Below are positions 25,816 to 37,588 of a stretch of 64,000 nt of DNA, one piece after another (position 1 is the stretch's first letter; each line of letters begins with the position of its first letter). This DNA comes from Paratinospora sagittata. Its lineage: Eukaryota; Streptophyta; Magnoliopsida; Ranunculales; Menispermaceae. The position numbers and the translations under genes were made by a program. Location: positions 5,230,194-5,294,193 of the forward strand of contig CM069598.1 in NCBI GenBank assembly GCA_035771175.1, in the 5' to 3' direction. Below the pieces are notes generated by a model. That model was given only the letters and a program-made list of their open reading frames with translations, was not told where the DNA came from and searched no databases.

Positions 25816-28800
25816 ATGAAAACAAAGAGAGAAGAAGAAATTGAGGAGAGACAGTTGAAAAAGCCGAAGCTCCGTGAGGACTCTTCTCCTTCTCCTCCAC
25901 TGGCTGTTGAGAACCCTCTTCTTCCTCTTGCTTCTTATGATGATGATGAAGATGATGATGAAGATGAAGGAAGGAATAGAGGAGAAAATGGTAGTAGGGA
26001 AGAAGGTAAAAGGCTAGTAGGAAATAGTTATAGAGAAGAAGACGGCGATGAAGATGAGGAGTATTCTCGCATGGAGAGATCGAATCAAGGAAAGCACAAC
26101 CGCCTAGTTGAAATCCGGAGAGACTGCCCTTATCTGGATACTGTCAACCGCCAGGTACTTCTTTTCTGGTTGTTTCTATTCTTTTACTTTTTTTTAGAAC
26201 ATCTTTTATGTGATATTTTTAATTTCCTTGTAATTTACTCACCAGTAAGCCAGTATTTTGTTTTCTATCAATGGTATTATTTTCATAATCTTTATTTGAG
26301 GTTTTAGATTCCATGTGGTTTACTTTAAAGTTAAGATTTGCTTGTTACTCACCCTCAAAGTTTGGATTATAGATACGGCGTAATAACATGTATTCATGAA
26401 TTCATATTTGTTTGGATGTCTGATCAAGTAGAAGTGGATCCTTTTTGTGCCTTTGCAGGTGCTTGACTTTGACTTTGAGAGGTTCTGCTCTGTGTCTCTC
26501 TCAAATTTGAATGTGTATGCTTGTTTGGTCTGTGGGAAGTATTTCCAAGGAAGAGGTCAGAAATCTCATGCATATACTCACAGCCTTGAAGCAGGACACC
26601 ATGCTTATATCAATCTCCGCACTGAAAAGGTTTATTGCCTTCCTGATGGATATGAGATTAATGATCCATCATTAGATGATATTCGACATGTTTTAAACCC
26701 TAGGTAACCCCTTACCTTTACCTGAAAACATAGCTAATTATTTTTCAATTACACCTTATTTCTAATTCTTTTTGTTTTACTAATGCAGGTTTAGTAGGGA
26801 ACAAGTTCAACAGCTTGACCGAAACAAGCAATGGTCAAGAGCGCTTGATGGTTCTGATTACCTTCCTGGAATGGTAATTAATTATCTTTTTCATCTGGAT
26901 ATGCTACTAAACTTCAAATTCTCATTTTAGTTTGACATATATTTGATTCATTAATACTGGCAATGTTGTAGGTGGGTCTTAATAATATTAAAGAAACTGA
27001 TTTTGTGAACGTCACAATTCAATCTTTGATGCGAGTAACTCCTCTGAGGAACTTTTTCCTTATTCCAGAGAACTATCGGAACTGCAAATCTCCACTTGTT
27101 CATCGATTTGGAGAACTTACTCGGAAAATTTGGCATGCTCGGAACTTTAAGGGCCAGGTTTGTCTTTATGATCTTTGCATTTCATTTCTGTTTTGGAACA
27201 TGAGAGTTGAGACTGATTGTGTCAAACCTCAACTTTTTACAGGTGAGCCCTCATGAGTTTTTACAGGCAGTCATGAAAGCTAGTAAAAAGAGGTTTCGGA
27301 TAGGTGTGCAATCGGATCCAGTTGAGTTCATGTCCTGGCTTCTCAATACACTGCATACAGATCTTAGGAGTTCCAAGAAAAATACCAGTATCATCTACAA
27401 ATGCTTTCAGGTATTCTGTGCAGTCCTAGTTGTTCACTCAATTTTTGGCTCGTCATCAATGTTTTTGTGTCATCTAAACTATCATGATCAACAGGGAGAA
27501 TTGGAGGTTGTGAAGGAGATTCATGGAAAGTCCATTGAGAAGAAAGAAAATGATGACGACCAGAACAAGGGTGTTATTGCAGATGGTGGAACCGAACATA
27601 CCAGTGTTGTCCAGGAAACTTCTAAGATGCCTTTCTTGATGCTTGGGCTTGATCTGCCACCTCCTCCACTTTTCAAGGATGTGATGGAGAAAAATATAAT
27701 TCCACAGGTGCAAAATTTATCTTTTCTAGTGCTGTTGCTCATGCTTGAATATCTTGCTCTATTGTCATGATTCCAAGGGTATAAAGGTTTTATTTTTCAT
27801 CAGAATTGACTTTCTCAAAGAATAGGTATGATTTACCAAGATGGCAACATTATTATCTATGGCACTACTACTTGGACTGGCAAGTCTTAACTTGGCACCT
27901 ACTTTACACTCAGAAAGTCCCTCAGCGACGTAGAATCAGTTATATGTAGTTATCTACCCCACTCGTTATTAATAGCTAACCTTCAATATAGAAATTGAGG
28001 GGTGTTTGGAAAATGTTTGTGTTTTTAGCGTGCATGCCATGTAACTTGCAGGGCTTTGCTGCCTAAGGTCTTGATTTTCACATTATTTGAACTGTCACGG
28101 TGCCCTTATGCGTTATAGCAAATTGTGTTCTGAATAACTTATAGTTGTAACATTGCTGGTTTCCCTGATTACTATTGAAATTATCCGTTGCTTTCTTAGG
28201 TTCCTCTGTTTAACATACTAAAGAAATTTGATGGCGAGTCTGTCACAGAAGTTGTGAGGCCTTGCATAGCAAGGATGAGGTACCGTGTCACAAGATTGCC
28301 TCAGTATCTGATTCTTCACATGCGTCGGTTCACAAAGAACAATTTCTTCATGGAGAAGAACCCTACACTTGGTGAGTTTTCTTGTTCATGAAGGTGAAAA
28401 TTGAACTAGTTGTGGACTTGATCCAATTGCTCTTTACCTACTTGTAGATACAGATAATATGGTCAATTTTGGATGGTTGGATTTTATTGAGCAATATCTC
28501 TATTACCTTTTCTTTTCTTTTTTTTAATGTGAGAAGAGCAATATTTCTATTGCTAGTTTTGCCACTCTGGTCTATTCTCACTGGCATTCTTGTGGTTGAG
28601 TAGTTAACTTTCCTGTGAAGAACCTTGAGCTGAAGGATTATATTCCACTTCCAACACCAAAAGAGAATGAGAAATTGCGATCCAAGTATGATCTGATTGC
28701 CAATATTGTTCATGATGGGAAGCCGGGTGAAGGGTTTTACAGAGTCTTCGTGCAGAGGAAATCGGAAGAGCTATGGTAAATACGGACGATTCTCTTGAGA

Positions 28801-29296
28801 AATATTATATATAAAATTAAAAGATTTAACAGGACACATCTACAATGGATGATGTGCCTCTGGCATATTTGCTGTTTATTTGTTATTGAAAATTCCCCCA
28901 TGCTTGTCTTTCTTCCTAAGGTTACTGTTTCTTTTATTGAAGAGAGAACAAATTTATGTCGTCATTTTAGGAAAATGCCCAACAGTTGTGTTGGAAAAAT
29001 ATTAAATGAAAATTGAATTTGTAACGGCCAAATATTTTAATTGCATTTTAAATTTGAAATTAAAATGTATAATTCAAATTTAAAACACAATTAAAATATT
29101 TGGCCTTTACAAATTCAATTTTCATTTAATATTTTTCCAACAAGTTGCACATTCCCCCTAATGAAAATGTAATATAACATTCGCGCTTGTAATTGGTGTC
29201 AGGTATGAGATGCAAGATCTTCACGTGGCAGAAACCCTTCCTCAGATGGTTGCTCTTTCAGAGGCTTACATGCAGATATATGAGCAGCAGCAATGA
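25816..29296 (+). CDS. USP39/Sad1-like tri-snRNP-associated protein
   Basis: Homologue of human USP39 and yeast Sad1, U4/U6.U5 tri-snRNP proteins needed for pre-mRNA splicing. Coding exons: 25816-26154, 26459-26703, 26789-26873, 26972-27157, 27243-27410, 27495-27707, 28200-28371, 28604-28775, 29203-29296; 558 codons including the stop. The ATG at 25,816 follows an in-frame TAG 15 bases upstream. Order: acidic Lys/Glu/Asp-rich N-terminus (run of D/E at about residues 42-51); zf-UBP finger (CLVCGKYFQGRG, HAYTHSLEAGHHAYINL) at about 118-180; ubiquitin-hydrolase fold from residue 224. The catalytic Cys position is Asp (GLNNIKETDFVN) and the GHY histidine is Phe (GEGFYRV), so it should be a pseudo-peptidase like other USP39 proteins. 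It ends LPQMVALSEAYMQIYEQQQ. The acceptor at 28,604 could instead be 28,601, adding one Val. Confidence 0.95.
28990..29141. repeat. Near-perfect hairpin element in last USP39 intron
   Basis: Arms of about 70 bp, 28,990-29,058 and 29,071-29,141, are almost exact reverse complements (gttggaaaaatattaaatg / catttaatatttttccaac at the ends) around a loop of about 12 bases. It is a foldback MITE or palindromic insertion that becomes a long stem in the pre-mRNA. Confidence 0.85.
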
Positions 29297-29992
29297 AGAA
29301 GAGCTGAAAATGAAAAAAGAATAAGATTTCATGCCATAATCTGTTGATATTTGTATTTTCTTATATATATATGATCTCAAAAGTGGCAGTGGAGAGTATT
29401 ATTATGTTCTCAGTGTTTGAAGCTCACTCATCAAGTGCATCACTCCATTGCTTTCATAGTTAACTTGTTCATGGTTGCAAGTGATGCTACTTGTGTTCAT
29501 TATGTCACTAGTGGAAATTTGAGGGTTTTTTTTTTTTTAAATCAAAGCTCCTTTAAACATATCTACAATCAAATTTTGTAATTTCATTATGTGCGAGTGG
29601 AAGCCATATGAACGTATGATTAATATGATTTGTTGTTTTGATATAGCTTTTGTTTTCAAGTTGAATGCTTTTTAATTATTTCATTGGGGCCTTGAATTTT
29701 CTCATTGATTTGGATTCCAATGCTTAATCCCTGCAACTTGTTACATATTTATTGTTTTCTTTTGGGGACCAATATTTTTTGTTAAATTATATATTTGTGT
29801 TCCACGTGATTTATTATAATTTAATTAAAATAAGGTAAATATTTTCTAAGAAATGAATGTGTGTTTGACATGAAAAAAACTCTTTATTCTTACTCCCATA
29901 ATGCATGCATACATACACATATATATGTATACATTACTTTATTTAGAGATTTATAACACCGAGTCATCATATATGTATATAATTTGTATATA

Positions 29993-30469
29993 TCAGTTGT
30001 GGGGCTTAGCTATAGCTTCAGTTCCGACTTGCTTAATAAGCTTGGTCTCTTCATGATCGTCGCAATATTCTAAACAAGTGGGTTTACCCGCATCGAATAC
30101 CCAATCGCAGCACTCTTCGCAATATTCTAAACAAGTGGGTTGTCCCGCATCGACTACCCAATCGCAGCACTCTTCAGTTTTGAAATTTCTCTTTGTAACC
30201 CTCATCTCTTTTGCTGCTGCAAGCTCAGACATTAATATTTCTGCAACCCATGGAATTACTCAAATATAGGGAACAAGAGAAAGAAAAAACAAAGATGATT
30301 ACTATTTTTTTTTATAAGTAATTAAACCAAACTCACGTGCTTTAATTCGTAAATCAGTGGAGGAGGAGATTGCTGGTGTGACTCTGGCAGCTGCCATTTC
30401 AGAGGACATGATCATGAGAATAGCAGCGGCCAAGAGAAGGCTCAGAACAATGAGAACCCTTGAAGCCAT
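29993..30469 (-). CDS. Secreted Cys-rich peptide, GRP-type leader (locus 1)
   Basis: Two exons, 30469-30337 and 30240-29993, 126 residues, phase-1 intron of 96 nt. Exon 1 encodes a signal peptide (MASRVLIVLSLLLAAAILMI, then SSEMAAARV), the leader style of the plant glycine-rich protein family (Pfam GRP / AtGRP3-like). Exon 2 has AAAKEMRVTKRN and then two 19-residue copies of ECCDWV-DAG-PTCLEYC-, from a 57-bp direct duplication (30,061-30,117 and 30,118-30,174). It ends VGTEAIAKPHN, similar to the PHN tail of GRP3 proteins. There is no glycine-rich block, so the mature part is unlike typical members. A TATA box lies at 30,551-30,560. The role is unknown; a secreted wall-signalling or defence peptide is a guess from the family. 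Confidence 0.75.
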
Positions 30470-30550
30470 TTTCCTCAAAATTAGTGAGCAGCAAGGATTT
30501 CAAAGTACTAGAAATCTCGGAGAGGTAATGACTATTTGAAGCACCTTATT

Positions 30551-30560
30551 CTATTTATAG
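30551..30560 (-). promoter_or_regulatory. TATA box of locus 1
   Basis: The minus strand reads CTATAAATAG about 82 bases upstream of the ATG at 30,469. The same element at a similar distance precedes loci 2, A and C. Confidence 0.7.
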
Positions 30561-30819
30561 CAACAGCTAATGAAAATATATGTGTGTATCAATGGAAAGA
30601 AAATTAGTTGAGAAAGTAATTATTGGAGTGGCTTTCCCTAATTTATAAAGTATTTCTGACCTACAATTAGTCGTACGGCGCATGTGAGACTTAAAAATGA
30701 TTATGGCACGTGCCAATATCTTCTATCATGACCAAGTCTACACTTGTGATCATCAAGAAAAGTTAAACCAACAACCCCATGACAAGATGTAGTACCAAGA
30801 GGTCTTTGGCTACATGGAT

Positions 30820-32875
30820 TGAACTCAAAAGCACTAACTACCTCAAAATACAAAAGTTTGGAGGACGGATGAAAACTATCAAAGGCACCTTATCCTGACG
30901 AATGAAAATATTGTAGAAGATTAGGCGAGAATGTAATCATTCAAGTAGCTTAATATACATTATCGGGCTTCCATCTATTTATTATAGTCCTTTTAGGTTA
31001 AGTGCTCTCTAATATAATATTAGAGGGAGCTCCGATTTTATAAGAGATTTTAAATTTAAGTATTGTTGTTTACATTTAAATAATCGATATTTGTCTCCTC
31101 TTCTCTCTCTTCGTACAAGACATGAGGCTGCAAGAAAAATATTAATAATAACTTAATATATACTATTGGGCTTCTACCTATCAATTATATCTTTTAGGTC
31201 AAATGATTTTCTAACAAAGATTAACTTAAAGCTCGTTGCTAAATAATATTTTTGGAGCAAAGATTGCTCAGATAAGTATATATGAAGCCTCCAAATTGCG
31301 AAGACAATTAGATTCGTTAGAGCAGTTGGCGCTAACATTTCTTTATTCCTAGTCACACAAATAATTGAGATTCAACTGAATGCTACTGATCTCACCTTTT
31401 TAATATCTTCTCATAAAAGTTACAAAGACTATTTAATAGAGGGAGATTAGGATCATCGTTCTAACAGTGTAGCTAACTAATTAGACATCTGCCATAACAA
31501 CTATAACATTCTCTAACTAATCACACTATATAGAGAATAACAACTGTTTGTTGTTCACGGACAAAGTAGATGTCAAGTTCCATGTGTTTAGAACAAGAGT
31601 GAAGCATAGGATTTGCAGATAAAGCACGGGGCTAAGGTTCTCACACTTGATTAGTGGTGGGCTAGGAGATTGGACTTTCATACCAGATAACAAAGATTGA
31701 AGCTATGGAATCTCTGAGGTAGCATTAGCTAAGCCTAAATACTCCGCCTCAGTGTTCGACCTGGCAACAGTAATGTGTTGCTTTTTAGAACAGTACTGGG
31801 ACACAATGTTGTTGGCCAAAAATATACTCATTTCAATCCAAAGGTGACGGGTGTTCCAATTGACATTGAAGTACACCACTACAATTAATTTAGCATTATT
31901 AAAAAAAAAAACTACACCTTGTTAATCTAGCTATTTTTGTTATTCTAACTTAAAAAAAAGTGCAACGCTTATTTATCATGGCTACAAACAATAAGCCAAA
32001 AGTCATGTCAAAATAGCTAATTAAATCCTACATCAATTGTCCTGATCAGCAAGTGGATTAGTTAATATCCATCAGGGTATTGGCTCAGTCGTTGGGGGAG
32101 GGGGGGCGAGTAACTGCTGACTCGATTGGATGCAAGTTTGAATTTCTCTGCGCTTCTATTCTGGGATTTATTCCTGAGTACGCCTTGAGTTTTCTGGTTC
32201 GTGGCCTTGTGGGTGGTGACGGCCGCAGTAGATTAGTCGAAAGGATACCACCAATAACAGATCTAGACCTTTAATTTTGAGGGCGTAGAGAAAACATATA
32301 ATATATCATAGTTTATAAAAATATTTTTTTAAAATATTAGAGGCGAATAATAATAATCTATTAATTTTTTTTATAACAATATAGTTATAAAGGATTTTTC
32401 TAAAATGTTAAAGACCAATAATAATAATCTATTAATTTTTTTAATATCAGAATATAGTTATAAAAAGTTTTTCTAAATGTTGTAAGGGGGGTCGGCCCTG
32501 TCTACCTCCCTGGGGATTTGCCACTGGAGACCATTGTTAAAAAAAAAAAAAAAAAAAATCCAAATCTAAACAAAAAAAATAACACATATTTTATATAAAA
32601 TATAAGATAAATGATTATATTATTTTAATTAAGCTCATTCCAAGACTCACTAATTCTTACACACCACACCCGGTGGGACAACAACGAGAAGATGCTTTGC
32701 GAACCCGTTCAAAATCTGTTGCCGTAGAGTGCGAGTCCCACGAAAGTCTTTGAAAATCTGCAGCCCTGCTGCACAAACCCACGCCCATATTTATTAATCT
32801 GCTCCTCTCAAGCTCACAATCTCGGTGCTTGAGAATATAGAGCGAACCATCGTGCCAACGCCCCTTTGGCATGGG
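30820..32875. repeat. Duplicated segment, copy 1 (paralogous to 37.0-41.4 kb)
   Basis: Stretches here recur in order upstream of locus 2. aaaatacaaaagtttggagga is at 30,846 and about 37,059; gtcatgtcaaaatagctaat is at about 32,003 and about 37,347; the ctttg..gaacc..tctgttgcc stretch at about 32,695 matches sequence split by the copia element at 37,589-41,247. Loci 1 and 2 therefore arose by segmental duplication. Apart from a SINE at 32,075, no gene is seen. Confidence 0.65.
32075..32265 (+). mobile_element. tRNA-derived SINE, family 2
   Basis: The 5' part, ttggctcagtcgttggggg..., followed by atgcaagtttgaattt, resembles tRNA A and B boxes. The body (cctgagtacgccttgagtttt, gtggccttgtgggtggtgacggccgc, tagattagtcgaaagg) matches a widespread plant SINE type. 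A partial SINE-like 3' end with a poly-A run sits at about 32,500-32,560. Confidence 0.6.
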
Positions 32876-32879
32876 TGCT

Positions 32880-34839
32880 ATTATTATAAGAAAAAAAAAG
32901 AAATATATTTTTATTTAATCTACCTAAAACAATTACTACTAAGAGGACATTGTTATATCTTCATCTTACTCAATGATGTGTCAGCACACATCTCTACACG
33001 TGTCCACAATTCAAGGACTTTCACCTAATTATTTGATTAAATCTCACTTAGGGTTTTATTTTATTCAATTAGGTAAATAGTTAATATATTTAAAAGCTAG
33101 TTAGCATAAATTTGCTTATACTGATTTTTTTACTCAAGTCAGCTCACGAGTATCACAAAGACTATATAAGAGACATAGTTCTCAATGAGTATGAGTGTGT
33201 GCCTCTTTATGTGGCCAAAATACAAGAACTTTTACCTGATAATTTGATTAAAATTTACTTAGTATGTATTTGGTAACTAAGAAAACCTTTCTTAAGAAAA
33301 AAATATTTTCTCGAGAAATTGTACTTAAGAAAATTCTCATTATTGTTTGGTTGGACATGAATTTTTTTTTTCTTATAGTTAATTATTCGGTTATATAACT
33401 ATAAATTCTTCAAATTTAGTGTAAAAAGAAAAATTCTCATAAATTTTTTTTTTCTTACCCCTTAGCTGAGAAAATTATGGTGAAAAAATGGTGGGTCCGA
33501 GAAAAAATTTTTCTCATCTTTTTTGCCTACTCAACACCAAACATTGAAAAATAGAATTTTCTAAAAACAAATCATTATATTTTCCTTATATTTTCTCACC
33601 ATTTTATTCAACTTGTAAATAAAAAATATATTTTATGGAATTCAAAAAATGATTAATAATATTTAATTAAGAAATTAAGTTGATGGGGTTGAATACTCAG
33701 CTCAATTGTTTGACAATGAGTTTAGATCGCATCACTTATCAATGGTTTGTGTAATTTAGTACCTGCGACTCACACACAAGACACAATAGAAAGAGAAATA
33801 GTGATAAACAATTAAAATCACTTCATCGTATTGGATAGTTCAATTGACTTTCTGCTTATAACTTTTACTTTTTTATAAAAATGCTCATGGTAAAAACGCT
33901 TATAAAATAATTGAGGATAACCGTTTGGCGACTATTTCTCAAAAGTGCTTTTAATGTCAAAAAAATATTTGTTTGTCAATTTAAAAAATATTTTTTATTA
34001 AAAATACTATATTACCCTCCGGCCTAATAAAAAAGTGTAAAAAAAGTAAGAGAAAAAAGATAATGATAAGGGTATTTTTGGTAGATAAACTTTATCTATT
34101 TTAAAAAGATGGTAAAAGACAACTTTTTAAAATCACGATTAATCTGCTTATTTTTGGGATAAACTATACTAAAAAATGTGCTAAAAAATTACTTCTGCGA
34201 TAAAATTAATTGAAAGTTGTGACAGTCGCTGTACCAAACAAGCCCAATGTTATAATGCTTCGATTAAGGGAACACATGTGACATGGCAGCGTCCTTGTGA
34301 GTTTAGCATTAATTGAATGATTAACTACAGAATTTAGCCAATTAATAATTTATATATGTGAATCAATTTTTTTACTAGTAATTATGATTAACATTAATTA
34401 TTGAAAAATAATAAGTTTACATAATTTCATCATACAAATTTGATACACACCTTTGTGGTGTTTGCTTTATATGTCCTTGAATCATATAATATTAAAGATA
34501 GATGATTTGAAGACATCTAATATACATAATGAGGTGTGTGCTAAAAAAGAGTTTTGAAAATAAGTTGATAGCATATGCATATATGGTTGCCTATTTATTA
34601 GTTGAATTAATGTAATTTATTATGATTAGTGGTGATTAATCAGCAAAATTGTCTAGCTGATCATCCACTAAAAAACTTGTCCCTTTTCTAATTTGGTATA
34701 CTTAATAACATGCATATTGAAGCTACGATTAATTATAGCTAGTTGTGCACGAGAGGTGGAGCTAGAACTACTCTTTATTAATCTTACTCGCATACATGCA
34801 TTAATTTATTTAGAGATTTAATTATAATACTAGCTCAAC

Positions 34840-34840
<1 letters not shown>
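32880..34840. other. AT-rich intergenic DNA, possible MITE at 33,900-34,250
   Basis: No coding gene is seen. At 33,900-34,250 the ends ccgtttggcgact and agtcgctgtaccaaacaagcc are loosely inverted (GTTTGG..CGACT), as in some MITEs, but no target-site duplication was confirmed. Confidence 0.3.
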
Positions 34841-34870
<30 letters not shown>

Positions 34871-34881
34871 AGTTGTGAGGC

Positions 34882-35923
34882 TTAGCTAGCTCTCATTCCA
34901 ACTTGGGGAGGGAAGGGGAATGGGGGTAAGTCGCAATGTTTTAAACACTTGATCTCAGATTGCTCATCCACAGTCCATTGGCAGCACACTTTTCCGGACT
35001 TGAAGTCATTAATAATATTCTCCATTTTGTAATTTGCCTTCGTAACCTTCTCTTTCGCAGCTGGAAGCCTGGACAATATTTCTGCAACTACGTACAATAA
35101 TATATTGACATTATTATTTAAGTTACTCATGCATGCATGGGGAGAGACAAAGAGATCAAAAGTTGAATTAATGAAGGAAAATTAGCCATTATATATATAT
35201 ATATATATATTAGTTTAATTTGTACATATCCCATATTATTTAAACATAAGTACTCTTATAATTAAAACGCCATTTCTAATTTGTTTGTTTGAGAAACTTA
35301 GATTCAATTACTTGAATTAAGAAACCATCGAATTATATACTCAGCAAACACAAAGGGAATAAGAGAAAGAAAAACAAATATGATTACTATATATATATAT
35401 ATCTTTATATATACTAGTTAATCGTGCACACCTGACAATTATATTTTATAATTAATATTTATTTTATTTTAATTTTAATGATGTGTAAAAATTAAATTTC
35501 ATCACTTACATGTATCGATTGAAACAAATATAAAAAAAAGTTAGAAACTGAAAAAATAAGTTGATTAGATTAATTATTTAAAAAATACTCCTTAATTGTG
35601 TATAACATAGGTTGAAAATCAAAATTTTTAATAGCTAAAAAAATAATATTATTAAAATTATGATAAAACAGAAAACTGTCAATCAGAGTAGTATATATAT
35701 ATATAATCTTTGTTTTTCTTTCTCTTGTTCCTTTTGTGTTTGCTGAGTCAATATATATATATATATATATATTGAGTAAGAAACCAAACTCACTTGCTTT
35801 AATTTGTAATTCAGCGGAGGAGACTGCCGGCCGCATGACTCTGGCAGCTGCCATTTCAGAGGAAATCATGAGAATAACAGCAGCCAAGAGAAGGCTGAGA
35901 ACAATGAGAACCCTTGAAGCCAT
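34882..35923 (-). CDS. Secreted Cys-rich peptide, GRP-type leader (locus 2)
   Basis: Paralogue of locus 1. Exons 35923-35794 and 35081-34882 give 109 residues with a phase-1 intron of 712 nt. Start: the ATG giving MASRVLIVLSLLLAAVILMI is conserved; an ATG three codons upstream is TTG in locus 1. Exon 1 is a signal peptide followed by SSEMAAARVMRPAVSSAEL. Exon 2 begins with ILSRLPAAKEKVTKANYKME, continues FKSGKVCCQWTVDEQSEIKC and LKHCD, and ends PFPFPPQVGMRAS. It keeps one CC-x11-C-x3-C core where locus 1 has two, and has a proline-rich tail instead of PHN. A TATA box (CTATAAATA, minus) lies at 36,010-36,019. Function unknown; secretion is predicted. Confidence 0.7.
35338..35760. repeat. Inverted repeat within the locus 2 intron
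   Basis: cagcaaacacaaagggaata...gaaagaaaaac at about 35,342-35,378 recurs in reverse complement at about 35,708-35,745. Both flank AT microsatellite runs. Locus 1 has a single related copy in its 96-nt intron (gggaacaagagaaagaaaa), so the second copy and intervening DNA are specific to locus 2. Confidence 0.65.
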
Positions 35924-36595
35924 TTTCCTCAAACTTAGTGAGCAAAGGACTCCAAAGTATTAGAAATCTTGGAGGAGAGGTGAAGACTACTTGAAGCGCG
36001 CACCTTATTCTATTTATAGCAATAGCAAATGAAAAAATAAAATAAAAAATTTGGAAGATAATTTTATTTATTTATTATTATTTATTTATTTTTGGTGTGT
36101 GTGTCAAAGGGAAGAAAATTAGTTGAGAAGGCAATTATTGGAGTAGCTTTCCTTAAATTGTAAAGTATTTGTGACCTACAATTTGTTGAAAGTTACAGCA
36201 TATGTGGAAGAGAAGTTGAACCAACAATTACCTCATGCCAAGGCGTGGGATATCAACCATTGAACCAAGAGGTCTTTAGCTACTCGTATTTTTGTTTAAT
36301 AGTAAATCTAATAATAACATTAAGTAAAATGTGGTGCGCATAATCCTCTTTTAATGATTATTAATTTTGTATTAATGTTTTTAATGCATAAATTTTTATT
36401 ATATTAGGTCTTCCAAGAGGCAAGAAGCTGGATACCATACCAACAGAACAGACTTTTCTCATCCCACCATTATTCCTTTATGTCCATAGTTATGCATCTC
36501 ATTTTCTCTTTACACATTTTATTTTTTTCACTATTATCTATCATATGCTCATTAAGATTCTAATATCACCCAAACAACCTTTCAATTTTTTTTTT

Positions 36596-36800
36596 TTTTT
36601 ATTTGTTAGAGGAACAATGTCAATAGTTAATTGTATAACCAGTTTTATCACCATATCATACTCTTTAGAAAGACATGAGGTTCATTTCTGACCTATTTAT
36701 CCCCCTGATCGCCTAAGGTGAGATAGCGACAAGAGTTGAACCTGAAACTTTTGGGTTGGGTTCGATAGCTATCCTTTTACCAATTGCACTAATTTCATGT
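36596..36800 (-). mobile_element. SINE family 1, reverse copy
   Basis: The minus strand reads ttagtgcaattggtaaaagg (A-box-like), then aggttcaactcttgtcgct (B-box-like), then gataaataggtcag and ctggttatacaattaac, the same body as the SINE at 1,685. Confidence 0.6.
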
Positions 36801-37588
36801 TGGCTAAGTTTTTCTTTTATTTACAAACTGCACCAGCCTTTCAAATTGTTACTCTACTTCAAGTTTTTCTTTCATTTACATAAAAAGCCTTTTTTAAATT
36901 TAAAATTTAAAAATAAAAATAAAAGATAAATAGCTGATTTTATGGTTTTTAATTTGTTCTTTTGATTTTAAAATGTTTACTTTTAAAATTAAGCAAATGG
37001 CAAGAGAAGGCCCGTAACAATCATTTTGCATAGATTGAACTCACGAGCACTAACTACAACAAAATACAAAAGTTTGGAGGAGGGATGAAAACTACCAATC
37101 CAAACGAAAATACAGTAAATACTGTCGAAGATTGGGTGAGAAGGTAATCATTTCAAGTAGCTAGCTTCCTCTTTATTAATTATTATAAAGTGTGTTTATG
37201 ACCCGCAATATCAGTCAGAGTTCTCATTTCATGTGGTACATCATAATGTTGTATAATCCTTCTTTAATAACTATTTAGTATATATTGTCAATACATTTTT
37301 GTCATTCTAACTAAAAAAACAGTACACTATAAAATAAAAGCTAAAAGTCATGTCAAAATAGCTAATTAAATCCTGCATCAATTGTCCTCAGCCCGTGGAT
37401 TAATTACTTAAAAAGCATAGTTCTAAAAAAATCACATACATTACACGATTAGAATACAAATTAAATATGATGGAGGCTGTTATTACTATTATTATTTTTA
37501 AGAAGAAATAAAGTATTTTTGCACCAATCGGCCTGTTGGTATCCGGCTCATCTAAGACTCGCTAATGGAACAACGACAACACGCTTTG

